Assembly: GCA_036490175.1 (NCBI GenBank)
Contig: DASXEJ010000283.1
Span: 1 to 55,795, forward strand
From: Pirellulales bacterium
GTDB taxonomy: Bacteria > Planctomycetota > Planctomycetia > Pirellulales > JACPPG01
Direction of reading: 5' to 3'
DNA: 55,795 nt
The notes under the pieces were generated by a model, which saw nothing but the letters and a program-made list of their open reading frames with translations, searched no databases and was not told the DNA's origin. Every line of letters begins with the position of its first letter. The first letter of the stretch is position 1. Below, one piece after another: positions 8,796-17,941 of the stretch. The position numbers and the translations under genes are program-made.

Positions 8796-9536
8796 ATGAA
8801 GCTGCGACAGAACAATCCACGATGGCTGTGTCGTCAGGGGATGCCAGAGGCTGACGCTGCGCCGCGGTGGGTTTTTGCGGCCACGCCACGGTCGGGCTTT
8901 ACGCTCGTCGAGTTGCTGGTCGTAATTGCCATCATTGGCATATTAATTGGCATGCTGTTGCCGGCGGTGCAATATGCGCGGGCCGCGGCCCGGAGGACCC
9001 AGTGCCGCAGCAATCTGCACAACATTGGCCTGGCGCTCGATATGTATGTCGACGCGAACGGCTCCTTTGGCCGGTATCCGGATGCGGCGCAGATGAAATC
9101 CGCGCTAACGAAGTATGGGCTGCCGCAATCGCTCAGGCCAACGTTGCGGGCAACGCTCAATCCCTTTATCGAAACGAACACCAACGTATTTCAATGCCCG
9201 GACGACGTCTTTCCAGAGTCGAACTGGAATGACGAAACGGTGGCTTTGCAAACCCAAACGAACGACGACCAAACGCAGACGTTCAACGACACGTACAACA
9301 ACGCTGTGAATCCATCGGATTCGACGTTTTTCGAAGCGGAGGATCTGAGCTACGAGTACAATTCGCCCATCGTCTGGGACCCCAGGCAAAACCTGCCGAA
9401 ACGCCGTGTCGAGATCGTCAAGACTCGCGATTCCGGCACGATCTGGATCGTGTTCGACTTTGCACCGTTTCATGCCGCGCCCGGGACCGTGGGATCGCGA
9501 AACTTTCTGTATATGGACAGCCACGTAGGAAACTAA
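8796..9536 (+). CDS. DUF1559-family type IV pilin-like protein (pseudopilin)
   Basis: 246 residues from ATG 8796, chosen because it follows a GGGGA site and places the pilin motif 34 residues in; the longer open frame from 8637 lacks both. The prepilin cleavage site is [20 protein letters not shown], with the hydrophobic helix immediately after it. The body contains the typical [18 protein letters not shown], and the C-terminus [12 protein letters not shown] resembles the NVLFLDGHV ending of this planctomycete-expanded family. These proteins are thought to be exported and processed like type II secretion pseudopilins; their role is unclear. The next gene follows after 61 bases on the same strand. 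Confidence 0.9.
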   Translation: MKLRQNNPRWLCRQGMPEADAAPRWVFAATPRSGFTLVELLVVIAIIGILIGMLLPAVQYARAAARRTQCRSNLHNIGLALDMYVDANGSFGRYPDAAQMKSALTKYGLPQSLRPTLRATLNPFIETNTNVFQCPDDVFPESNWNDETVALQTQTNDDQTQTFNDTYNNAVNPSDSTFFEAEDLSYEYNSPIVWDPRQNLPKRRVEIVKTRDSGTIWIVFDFAPFHAAPGTVGSRNFLYMDSHVGN

Positions 9537-9597
9537 CTATTCACGCGTTTGCTCGCGCATGGTACTGGGGCGTGGGCTTGCACAGGGGAAGGGAATT

Positions 9598-10287
9598 ATG
9601 AACAGCAAGAAATGGGGAATGGCCCTGTTGATTTTGCTACTTCTGACCGGCGGCGCCGGAGCGTACTACGCGTTCCGAACCGATCCGGCCCTGGCTGCGG
9701 CCCTGGATTTGCAAAAACAGATGCGCAACGAGGACCTGCCTCGTGAGGATCGCCGCAAGTTGTTCGGGCAAATGCGCGAAGCCATGGACAACCTGACCCC
9801 CGAGCAACGCCATCAAGTATTTCAGCAAATGGGACGTGGTCCCGAGGGCTGGATGGCACGCGAGAAGAAAAGAATGGACGATTTCCTGGCCCTGTCGAAG
9901 AAGGACCAGGTGAAAGCACTCGATAAAGACATCGACGAGATGGTCAAGCGCCGCAAGGATTGGGAAAAACGCCAAAAAGAACGCGAGAAAGAGCGCGCCG
10001 CACAGGCAGCGCAAGGGGGCGGCGCGAATGGCGGCAGTGGCAGCGGTGGCGCCAACGGCGGCAATAACAATAACAACAACAATTCTGGCCAAGGCGGCCA
10101 GGGCGGCGGACGCGGCGGCAACGGTGGTGGCGGCGGCGATCGTGGGCAACAACGTCGCCTGGCCCTGGACAATTCGTCTGCCCGACAGCAGGCGCAGGGT
10201 TCGGAATACCGTCGCATGCTAGGGAACCGCATGCAGCAGCGCGGGATTCCCAATACCGGCGGCGGCGGACGTCGCGGCGGTTTCTAG
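9598..10287 (+). CDS. Hypothetical membrane-anchored protein with charged helices and a Gly/Asn-rich tail
   Basis: 229 residues from ATG 9598, preceded by AGGGGAAGGG. A single N-terminal span (about 7-24, GMALLILLLLTGGAGAYYAF) is followed by a long charged helical region. There, repeated patterns such as NLTPEQRHQVFQQMGRGPEG and LSKKDQVKALDKDIDEMVKR resemble planctomycete proteins with Spy/LTXXQ-like helices. From about residue 143 it becomes low complexity: Gly-rich with a run of seven Asn, then GQGGQGGGRGGNGGGGGDRG. The tail after that is Arg/Gln-rich. No enzyme motif is seen. It follows the pseudopilin by 61 bases and probably shares its transcript. Confidence 0.75.
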   Translation: MNSKKWGMALLILLLLTGGAGAYYAFRTDPALAAALDLQKQMRNEDLPREDRRKLFGQMREAMDNLTPEQRHQVFQQMGRGPEGWMAREKKRMDDFLALSKKDQVKALDKDIDEMVKRRKDWEKRQKEREKERAAQAAQGGGANGGSGSGGANGGNNNNNNNSGQGGQGGGRGGNGGGGGDRGQQRRLALDNSSARQQAQGSEYRRMLGNRMQQRGIPNTGGGGRRGGF

Positions 10288-10445
10288 TCACGCCAGAGTG
10301 TCTGGTATTTCATGCGGCGACTAGGCCCGGGCCAATACCCCGCGCCGGGAGCCACACATTTCTCGGCTTGGGACCAGCCCGCTATGATGGAAGGGTGGTG
10401 CATTTGTTCACCTACCCCATTGTTTGCTGGTGAGGCGCCCAGAAC

Positions 10446-13400
10446 GTGGCCACGAGCGAGCTTCTTACTGCCGAGCCGCTGGAAGCAGGCATTCCGTTTC
10501 ATCCGGTCATCGCCGGATGGTTTCGCTCGCGCTTCGGCGCCCCGACCGATCCGCAGCGGCTGGGCTGGCGTTCGATCGCGGCCGGCCAGCACACTCTGAT
10601 CGCGGCGCCGACAGGCTCCGGTAAAACTCTGGCCGCATTCCTGTGGTGCCTGGACCGCCTGTTCCGCCAAGGAATGTCAGGCGAGTTGCCCAGTGGCACG
10701 CAGGTGGTATACGTCTCGCCGCTCAAGGCGCTCTCGAACGACATTCACCGCAATCTGGAAGTGCCGCTGGCCGAGATTCGTGCCGCGGCGATCGAAGCCG
10801 GCTTTCGGGCCCCGCCGATTCGCGCCGCAGTGCGGACGGGAGACACGCCCACTGCCGAACGGCAAGCCATGCTGCGCCGTCCGCCACACATTCTAGTGAC
10901 CACGCCCGAGTCGTTGTATTTGCTGCTCACGAGTGCCAAGAGCCGCGAGATGCTGCGCGGCGTGCACACGGTGATCGTGGACGAAATCCACGCCCTAGCG
11001 CGCGACAAGCGCGGCAGCCATTTGGCGCTGTCACTCGAACGGCTGGCCCATCTGACCGACGTTGCGCCGACGCGGATCGGGCTATCGGCCACGCAACGGC
11101 CGATCGACCAGATTGCGCAATTCCTGGTTGGCCGGCCGGCAGTCGATGCGCAACAATCCAACTGCGCGATTGTCGACGTCGGGCACCAGCGCGAATTGGA
11201 CCTGGCCGTGGAAGTTCCGCCCGGAGAGTTGGCGGCCGTCTGCTCGCACGAATGCTGGGCCGAAGTCTACGAGCGTCTGAAGCAACTGATCGCCGCACAC
11301 CGCAGCACGCTGATTTTCGTCAACACACGGCGCTTGGCAGAGCGCGTCTCGCATCATTTGATCGAACTGTTGGGAGAGTCCGCCGTAGCCGGCCACCACG
11401 GCAGCCTATCGCGCTCGTTGCGATTGAATGCCGAAGAACGGCTGAAGAATGGCGAGCTGAAAGCGATCGTCGCTACCGCCTCGCTAGAAATGGGTATCGA
11501 CGTCGGCTACCTCGACCTGGTCTGCCAGATTGGCTCGCCGCGCTCGATCGCCACGTTTCTGCAACGCGTCGGCCGGTCGGGACACTCGCTGGGGCTGGTG
11601 CCCAAGGGGCGGCTGTTTCCACTGTCGCGCGACGAGCTGATGGAATGCCTGGCGGTGGTACGAAGCGTGCGCAGCGGTCGACTGGATGCGATTGAAATCC
11701 CCGCGGCGCCGCTCGACATTTTGGCACAGCAAATCGTGGCCGCCGTGGCCGCCGAGGAATGGGACGAGACCGAGCTCTACGAGTTGTGCCGCGGGGCGTG
11801 GCCGTATCGCACGCTCAGCCGCGCCGATTTCGACGCCGCCGTAGCGCTCGTCACCCAAGGCGCCGATCCCAAGACAGGCCGCGGCGCGCACTTGCACCGC
11901 GACCGCATCAATGGCCGGCTGCGGGCACGGCGTGGAGCGCGGATCGCCGCGATCACCTCGGGCGGAGCGATACCCGAGCTGGCCGACTACCGCGTGGTGA
12001 CCGAAGAGGAAGGAACATTCGTCGGCACGCTGAACGAAGATTTTGCCATCGAAAGCCAGGCTGGCGACGTGTTTCAGCTGGGAAACATGTCGTGGCGCGT
12101 GCGCTACGTCCGCGGGGGCGAGGTAGTGGTGCAAGATGCCCAAGGCGCGCCGGCCACGGTGCCGTTCTGGCTGGGCGAAGCGCCGGGCCGCACCCGCGAG
12201 CTATCGGCCGAGGTGGCGACGCTGCGCACCGAATTGGCAACGCGCATTACGATTCCGTCCGGCCGGCCCTACGAGTCAGGCCAGCTGATCGACATCGGGC
12301 CGAAGATTACGCAACAAAGCTGGCTGCCTGGCGTCGGCGGTGATCCCACTCCGCCGAAGGCGTCCAAAGAGGAGATACCTGATTCGCTCGAAGCGCAGCC
12401 TCCGCAGCGTGAGCGAAACTTCGACTTGCCCGCGCCGCGCGACGACGTCGATTTGACCAGCGCTACGGCGTGGCTGGCGCGCGAGACGGGGGCCGATTAT
12501 TGGACCGCCGTGCAGGCCGCCCGTTATGTGGCGGCCCAAAAGGCGGCAATTCCCACCGTTCCCACGCAAAAGCAGATCGTCTTCGAGCGTTTCTTCGACG
12601 AGTCGGGCGGAAGCCAGTTGGTGATTCACGCACCGCTGGGGGCGCGGATCAATCGCGCCTGGGGCCTCGCCATGCGCAAGCGCTTTTGCCGCAGCTTCGA
12701 TTTCGAATTGCAGGCCAGCGCCACCGACGACGGTGTGCTGTTGTCGCTCGGGCCGCAGCACAGCTTTCCGATTGACGCGTTGTTCAAAATGCTCAACCCC
12801 GGCAATGGCCAGACGCTGTTGGTCCAAGCCTTGTTGGCGGCGCCCATGTTTCAAACCCGCTGGCGCTGGAACGTCACGCGGGCGCTGGCCGTGTTGCGAT
12901 ATCGGGGCGGCAAAAAAGTGCCCCCCTACTTGCAGCGTTATCGATCCGACGATTTGCTGGCCGCGGTGTTTCCGCAAACGGCCGGCTGTCTGGAGAACCA
13001 CGCTGGCGATATCGAGGTACCCGACCATCCGCTGGTTCAGCAGACCGTATATGACTGCCTGCACGAGGCGATGGATATCGAAGGTTGGACCGACGTCCTC
13101 CGAGAGATCGTCAGTGGCGACATCGAGCTGGTTCCTTGCGACACCCGCGAACCTTCGCCGTTCTCGCACCAGATCATCAACGCCAATCCGTACGCCTTTT
13201 TGGACGGCGCCCCGCTCGAGGAACGACGCACGCGGGCTGTCTCTGTGCGTCGCACGCTCGACATCGGGGCCGTTCGCGATCTGGGCTGGCTCGATCCAGC
13301 GGCCATTGCGCAGGTGCGTGACGAAGCGCAGCCGGTCGTCCGCGATGCCGACGAACTGCACGATGCCCTGATCACTCAAGGGGTGATGCTCGAGCACGAG

Positions 13401-15032
13401 GGAATCGCCTGGACCGGATGGTTCAATGATCTCGTTTCCACAGGCCGGGCCACGCGGGCGCGGGCGCCGGACCGCGCGCCGTTCTGGATCGCCACCGAGA
13501 ATTGGCCGTTGGTCGCCGCGGCCTTGCCGGCCGCCACGATCGAGCGTCGCTCCTCCCTGCCGGACAGCGTGCGGCAGAACTGGGAGTCGACCGAGGCACT
13601 TGTGCATCTCTTGCGTGGGCGGCTGCAAATCGCCGGACCGGTTACGGCTTCGCAAATGGCCCAAGAGCTGGCATTAAATGCCGGGCTGGTCGAAGCCACG
13701 CTTACGGCGCTCGAGGCCGAAGGAACCGCCATGCGCGGTCGCTATACGCCCCCGGGTGCGCGGCACGCAGCCAACGGCGCCGCGCACGGTGCCGGCAACG
13801 CTGCGACAAACGGCGCGGCCACGGATTCCCACGAAGTCGAATGGTGTGATCGGCGCTTGCTCGCTCGAATCCACCGCTTGACGCTCGATCGACTGCGTCG
13901 TCAGATCGAGCCAGTCGAGCCGACCTCGTTCCTGCGATTCCTCACCGAACATCAGCGCGTAGCGCCCGAACGACGACTGACGGGCGTGGGAGGCGTACGC
14001 GAGATCCTGGCGCAATTGCAGGGATTCGAAATGGCCGCTGGCGCCTGGGAGCGGCGCATCCTGCCGGCGCGAGTGAACGAATACGATCCGGTTTGGCTCG
14101 ATCAACTGGCCTTCTCCGGCGAGCTCACCTGGGGAAGGCTGCGGCCACAGAAACCAGACGACGCCGGGCGCGCCAGCGTCGGCCGTTTGACGCGCGCCGT
14201 TCCGTTGGCGCTTATGCTGCGGGCCGATCTTCCCTGGCTATTGCCCATGGAACGCAATGGCAAGCCGATCCCGCTGCGCGGCAATGCGCAAACCGTGTTG
14301 GCTGCGATCGAAAGTCGCGGGGCACTGTTCTATCACGACCTGACCACGGCTACAGGCTTGCTGCCTACGCACCTGGACGAGGCACTTTTGGAACTAGCAC
14401 AGCAAGGCTTGGTGACGTCGGATGGATTCGCACCGCTGCGAGGACTAACGAGCCGCCCCCGCGCAGGACGGCGCCGCACGCGCGAAATGCGATCCAACCC
14501 GGCCCATCGGGCGACCGGGCAAATGGCCAGTTCGGGGCGTTGGTCGCTGTTTCCCGGTCTGGTCTCGGCCGCGGACGAGCAAGAATCTCTCAAGCGCTGG
14601 GCGCAGCAGCTTCTGCGTCGCTGGGGCATTGTCTTCCGCGATTTGCTAGTGCGCGAATCGGCGGCGCCAAGCTGGGGACAGTTGGTGCCGATCTTTCGCC
14701 GTCTCGAGGCGCAGGGAGAGATCCGAGGCGGCCGCTTTGTGTCGGGCGTCGGGGGAGAACAATACGCCACCGGTAGCGCGGTCGAACAAGTGCGCGAAGT
14801 GCGCGATCGAGAGCCGACGGGGCAATGCCTGGTCGTCGCCGGCTCCGATCCGGTCAATCTGGCCGGCATCATCACGCGAGGTGATCGCGTGGGGGCCAAG
14901 CCCACGAATTCGCTGGCTTTGCGCGACGGCCAGGTCGTAGCGACTTTCGAGTCAGGGGTCGTCCAATACAGCGAAGATTTCCCTCCTGCCGAAGCCGCCG
15001 AAGTCAGCCGCCGCCTGCGCCGTACCGGCTAA
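10446..15032 (+). CDS. lhr: Large helicase-related protein Lhr (SF2 DEAD/DEAH-box helicase, Lhr-core plus C-terminal extension)
   Basis: 1528 residues from GTG 10446, close to the 1538 of E. coli Lhr. Helicase motifs in order: Q-like LGWRSIAAGQHTLI, Walker A GSGKT at 57-61, motif II DEIH at 179-182, motif III SAT at 214-216, motif V ATASLEMGIDVGYLDLV and motif VI FLQRVGRSGHS. The core is followed by the winged-helix and Lhr-core parts (up to about 870), then by the C-terminal extension of bacterial long Lhr proteins. Near residue 1110 there is an Ala/Asn/Gly-rich linker (AANGAAHGAGNAATNGAA). The family translocates 3' to 5' on single-stranded DNA and unwinds RNA:DNA hybrids; it is linked to DNA repair. 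Confidence 0.93.
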   Translation: MATSELLTAEPLEAGIPFHPVIAGWFRSRFGAPTDPQRLGWRSIAAGQHTLIAAPTGSGKTLAAFLWCLDRLFRQGMSGELPSGTQVVYVSPLKALSNDIHRNLEVPLAEIRAAAIEAGFRAPPIRAAVRTGDTPTAERQAMLRRPPHILVTTPESLYLLLTSAKSREMLRGVHTVIVDEIHALARDKRGSHLALSLERLAHLTDVAPTRIGLSATQRPIDQIAQFLVGRPAVDAQQSNCAIVDVGHQRELDLAVEVPPGELAAVCSHECWAEVYERLKQLIAAHRSTLIFVNTRRLAERVSHHLIELLGESAVAGHHGSLSRSLRLNAEERLKNGELKAIVATASLEMGIDVGYLDLVCQIGSPRSIATFLQRVGRSGHSLGLVPKGRLFPLSRDELMECLAVVRSVRSGRLDAIEIPAAPLDILAQQIVAAVAAEEWDETELYELCRGAWPYRTLSRADFDAAVALVTQGADPKTGRGAHLHRDRINGRLRARRGARIAAITSGGAIPELADYRVVTEEEGTFVGTLNEDFAIESQAGDVFQLGNMSWRVRYVRGGEVVVQDAQGAPATVPFWLGEAPGRTRELSAEVATLRTELATRITIPSGRPYESGQLIDIGPKITQQSWLPGVGGDPTPPKASKEEIPDSLEAQPPQRERNFDLPAPRDDVDLTSATAWLARETGADYWTAVQAARYVAAQKAAIPTVPTQKQIVFERFFDESGGSQLVIHAPLGARINRAWGLAMRKRFCRSFDFELQASATDDGVLLSLGPQHSFPIDALFKMLNPGNGQTLLVQALLAAPMFQTRWRWNVTRALAVLRYRGGKKVPPYLQRYRSDDLLAAVFPQTAGCLENHAGDIEVPDHPLVQQTVYDCLHEAMDIEGWTDVLREIVSGDIELVPCDTREPSPFSHQIINANPYAFLDGAPLEERRTRAVSVRRTLDIGAVRDLGWLDPAAIAQVRDEAQPVVRDADELHDALITQGVMLEHEGIAWTGWFNDLVSTGRATRARAPDRAPFWIATENWPLVAAALPAATIERRSSLPDSVRQNWESTEALVHLLRGRLQIAGPVTASQMAQELALNAGLVEATLTALEAEGTAMRGRYTPPGARHAANGAAHGAGNAATNGAATDSHEVEWCDRRLLARIHRLTLDRLRRQIEPVEPTSFLRFLTEHQRVAPERRLTGVGGVREILAQLQGFEMAAGAWERRILPARVNEYDPVWLDQLAFSGELTWGRLRPQKPDDAGRASVGRLTRAVPLALMLRADLPWLLPMERNGKPIPLRGNAQTVLAAIESRGALFYHDLTTATGLLPTHLDEALLELAQQGLVTSDGFAPLRGLTSRPRAGRRRTREMRSNPAHRATGQMASSGRWSLFPGLVSAADEQESLKRWAQQLLRRWGIVFRDLLVRESAAPSWGQLVPIFRRLEAQGEIRGGRFVSGVGGEQYATGSAVEQVREVRDREPTGQCLVVAGSDPVNLAGIITRGDRVGAKPTNSLALRDGQVVATFESGVVQYSEDFPPAEAAEVSRRLRRTG

Positions 15033-15113
15033 TCGTTCGACCTGCAACTCAAGATGCCGACGACATTAATTTGGAAGTACGGCTTGCACAGAGCGCGTGC
15101 GACGGGCGTCCGA

Positions 15114-16139
15114 CTAGGCGGCCAGGCGGCGTGATGGCGTCTCGATGGTGCGCTGCCAGTTGTCGGCGCTCCCATGCTGTTCGCACTGGGCGGTCACGCG
15201 GCGGACGTACGCCGGGGCCAGCAGGGCCTCGGTGATCGCGCGGGCCACCATGCCGAGTCGCATTCTTAGATAGCTGCGGCGCAGGTGATACGTCACCATG
15301 TTGTAACGTGCTAGCGCCGCGATGGTCTGGTCGTAACTGTCCGAGTCGAGAGTCTCGTCGCGCTCGTCCATCTTCACCAACAGCAGCCGTAGGTTCGGAT
15401 CTTCGGGCGTGGCGAATTGCGTCACCACTTCGAATCCGCTGCGGCGGGCCAGCATGCGGAGCGTGGCCGGCGTGAAATTGTGCACGTGGCCGAAATGGAA
15501 CAGCTTGTCCCCCAATGCGAAAGGCGCGCCCAGGTTCGGGCATTCGACGTACAGTCGTCCGCCGGGCCGCAGCATGCGACGGATGCGCTCGAACGCCCGC
15601 CGCGGAGTGCCCAGGTGCTCGATCACATGGACCAGCAGCACCACGTCGTACAATGGTTCGGCCGGAATATCCAAAAGGCCGCCAGGGCGCACGCGAGCAT
15701 GAAAGGTGTTGACGCCATACTCCCGGAATCCATCGTTGGGCTCGATGCCCTGGGCATCATATCCGGCTAGCTGGAACCGCCGCACGGTACAGCCGATGCC
15801 AGAGCCAATTTCCAGCACGCGATCCGAGCGCCGCATGAATGGGCTCAGCCGGCGCAAGATGAGCTCTCCTTTTTGCCAGGCCCGCATAACGCGTCTGGCC
15901 GACGGGGCGACCTCGCCGTGATACGCGCGACGATATTCGCGCGCGTAGAAGTTCGTTAACTCGTCCTCGGTTGGAATCAACGCGTGCGATACGAGCCCGC
16001 AGCGCGTACAGACTACGGTTTCCAAGGGATCGCCCCGACGGTCGCTGTGCGCCACCGCAGCGAAGTCCGCACCGCCACACAGATCGCAATCGTGCGGCGC
16101 CGGGGCGCGCAGTTCGATAGTGCTAGCGGTTGTCTCCAT
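15114..16139 (-). CDS. Class I SAM-dependent methyltransferase with N-terminal zinc-ribbon (Methyltransf_23)
   Basis: 341 residues. The N-terminus has two Cys pairs, CDLCGG and CTRCGLVSHALIP, about 25 residues apart, likely a zinc ribbon as in many sugar or natural-product C-methyltransferases. SAM motif I is VLEIGSGIGCTVRRFQLAGY, followed by AQGIEPNDGFREYG with the acidic ribose-binding residue. DVVLLVHVIEHLGTPRRAFE and RMLRPGGRLYVECPNLGAPF are typical of the Methyltransf_23 family. The C-terminal 80 residues are helical and Arg-rich. The substrate is not predictable; relatives often sit in lipopolysaccharide or glycan loci, but none is seen here. It is divergent from the DUF1501 gene. Confidence 0.88.
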   Translation of the reverse strand: METTASTIELRAPAPHDCDLCGGADFAAVAHSDRRGDPLETVVCTRCGLVSHALIPTEDELTNFYAREYRRAYHGEVAPSARRVMRAWQKGELILRRLSPFMRRSDRVLEIGSGIGCTVRRFQLAGYDAQGIEPNDGFREYGVNTFHARVRPGGLLDIPAEPLYDVVLLVHVIEHLGTPRRAFERIRRMLRPGGRLYVECPNLGAPFALGDKLFHFGHVHNFTPATLRMLARRSGFEVVTQFATPEDPNLRLLLVKMDERDETLDSDSYDQTIAALARYNMVTYHLRRSYLRMRLGMVARAITEALLAPAYVRRVTAQCEQHGSADNWQRTIETPSRRLAA

Positions 16140-16564
16140 AGTCAGAGACCCCTCGAAAGCCAGGTATTACGTTGGGGGGAAAGAGGGGCGGAAGATAGGG
16201 AGCCTCGCTAGCCCGGTCAAGGTCAACCGGCCTCGCGTTGTGACGCTAGCACCGAGGATTCACGGACGACCCACGCCGCGGACTAACGAATGCAGGACGG
16301 GACCCGGTCGCCGACCGTGACGGATTCATCCGCAGAGGGCGCCGATTTCGCAGAGAACCAGAGAATAAGAACACGGACGTAACCTGCGATGAATTGCCTG
16401 CGGGGCGCGCGCGGCGCGGTCATTGCGGGATTATCTCCCGCACGCGGCAGCCCGCCAGCGGGGGTCAACCTCGCGCAACCTCTGCCGATGGTTGATCTTA
16501 GATATCGTGCATGATACGATCCAGGGGTTGATTTTGCCCGGCTCGAGAGAGAGAAGGACCTGCC
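16140..16564. other. 425-base intergenic region between divergent genes
   Basis: No gene is seen. It contains one arm of the TCTGCGAAATCTGCGG-type repeat (16325-16356) and a GC-rich segment at about 16395-16480. AAGGA lies just before the DUF1501 start. Promoters for both flanking genes must lie here, but no clear -35/-10 pair stands out. Confidence 0.4.
16325..16356. repeat. Single arm of the CATCCGCAGA...GATTTCGCAGAG repeat type
   Basis: The sequence TTCATCCGCAGAGGGCGCCG followed by ATTTCGCAGAG reads, on the other strand, CTCTGCGAAAT...CTCTGCGGATGAA. It shares the CTGCGNAAT and CTGCGGAT words with the inverted repeat at 4755-4835. No second arm is found nearby, so this looks like a half element. 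Confidence 0.5.
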
Positions 16565-17941
16565 ATGCTCGATCTTGTCAGTAGGGGTACCGCGCATACG
16601 TGCGACGGGGTGACGCGGCGCGAGTTCTTGCAGGCCGGCACGCTGTCGGCCATCGGGCTGGCCCTGCCCGACCTGCTGGCGGCCAAAGCCCGCGGCAATG
16701 TGACCGACGGGCACGACGAGCGGTCGGTGATCATGATTTTCAACCTGGGCGCCCCCAGCCAGATGGACTGCTGGGACATGAAACCTGACGCCCCCAGCGA
16801 AATCCGCGGCCCCTTCAAGCCAATCGCAACCAACGCCTCGGGTGTCGAAATCTCAGAGATTTTCCCCCGCATGGCCCAGCACGCCGACAAGTATTCGCTG
16901 GTTCGCAGCTGCTATCACACAGCCGCGGCCGTGCACGACACCGGGCATCAGATGATGCAGACCGGCCGGCTGTTCACTGGCGGAATCAATACACCTCATG
17001 CCGGTTGTGCGCTAGCCTATTTGCGCGGCCGAAAGACCGACCTGCCGGCCCATGTCGTACTCCCCGAGCCGATGGGGCGCACCGGCGGCAACATGCCGCA
17101 CGGCCAGGACGCCGGCTTCCTGGGCAAGGCCTACGATCCGTTTGCCCTGATGGCTGATCCCTCGCAGCCGAATTTCCAGGTGCCTGACTTGCTGCCTCCG
17201 GCGCAAATTGGCCAGGCCCGGCTTGATCGCCGCCGCCGTATGCGGGCCGTGGTGGACGAGACGGTCAGCAAGTTCGAGGCCAGCGGCAACGAGCAGTTGC
17301 TGGATAGCAATTTCGAAGCGGCGTTTCGCCTGATGACCAGCGCCCAAGCCCGCGAGGCGTTTGACCTGTCGAAGGAGCCGACGGCCGTCCGCGAGCGGTA
17401 TGGCATGACGCGCTTCGGGCAATGCTGCCTGCTGTCGCGCCGCCTGGTCGAAGCCGGCGTGCGATTCGTAACGGTTAACACTTTCCTGACCGTGTTCGAC
17501 GAAATCACTTGGGACATCCACGGGTCGAAGCCCTTTACTTCGATCGAAGGGATGCGCGACATCGTGGCGCCGATGTACGACCAGGCGTACAGCGCGCTCT
17601 TGGAAGACCTATCGCAGCGTGGGCTGCTGGGCAACACGATGGTCTGCAATCTACAAGAATTCGGCCGTACGCCGCGCGTTAATCCTGCCGGCGGTCGCGA
17701 TCATTGGCCGCAATGCTGGACCGTTCACTACGCAGGGGGTGGCGTGCAAGGGGGCCGGGTCGTGGGGCGCAGCGACGCCATCGGGGGCGTGCCGGCCGAA
17801 CGCCCCGTGGAACCGGCCGAGATCGTCGCTACGGTTTATCGCAGTTTGGGCCTCGATTTGGAAACGAAGTTGCCGGGCCCGCAGGGAAGACCGTTCCCGC
17901 TGGTGGACTTCGGCAAGCACGAGATCAAGGAATTGTTTTAA
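16565..17941 (+). CDS. DUF1501 protein with Tat-like signal (planctomycete sulfatase-like fold)
   Basis: 458 residues. ATG 16565 follows an AAGGA site. A twin-arginine signal TRREFLQAGTLSAIGLALP starts near residue 17. DUF1501 hallmarks are present: FNLGAPSQMDCWDMKPDAP, CCLLSRRLVEAGVRFVTVN, LQEFGRTPRVNPAGGRDHW and the closing PAEIVATVYRSLGLDLETKL. The fold is related to alkaline phosphatases and sulfatases; the biochemical function is unknown. DUF1501 genes in planctomycetes are nearly always paired with DUF1549/DUF1553 genes, as here: the stop codon overlaps the next start in TAATG. Export through Tat implies folding with a cofactor or metal before transport. Confidence 0.92.
   Translation: MLDLVSRGTAHTCDGVTRREFLQAGTLSAIGLALPDLLAAKARGNVTDGHDERSVIMIFNLGAPSQMDCWDMKPDAPSEIRGPFKPIATNASGVEISEIFPRMAQHADKYSLVRSCYHTAAAVHDTGHQMMQTGRLFTGGINTPHAGCALAYLRGRKTDLPAHVVLPEPMGRTGGNMPHGQDAGFLGKAYDPFALMADPSQPNFQVPDLLPPAQIGQARLDRRRRMRAVVDETVSKFEASGNEQLLDSNFEAAFRLMTSAQAREAFDLSKEPTAVRERYGMTRFGQCCLLSRRLVEAGVRFVTVNTFLTVFDEITWDIHGSKPFTSIEGMRDIVAPMYDQAYSALLEDLSQRGLLGNTMVCNLQEFGRTPRVNPAGGRDHWPQCWTVHYAGGGVQGGRVVGRSDAIGGVPAERPVEPAEIVATVYRSLGLDLETKLPGPQGRPFPLVDFGKHEIKELF

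Noticed and set aside
10020..10160. GGC-rich tandem-like repeat as a possible CRISPR or satellite
   Set aside because: It is a low-complexity Gly/Asn coding tail with no fixed repeat unit or spacers.
12276..13664. 462-codon leftward open frame opposite the Lhr gene
   Set aside because: It is fully antisense to well-conserved Lhr sequence, is rich in Arg, Gly and Gln without motifs, and arises from the GC-rich codon use of the helicase.
17704..17940. Upstream extension of the DUF1549 frame
   Set aside because: It overlaps the conserved DUF1501 C-terminus out of frame; TAATG at 17939-17943 with AAGGA upstream is the natural start.
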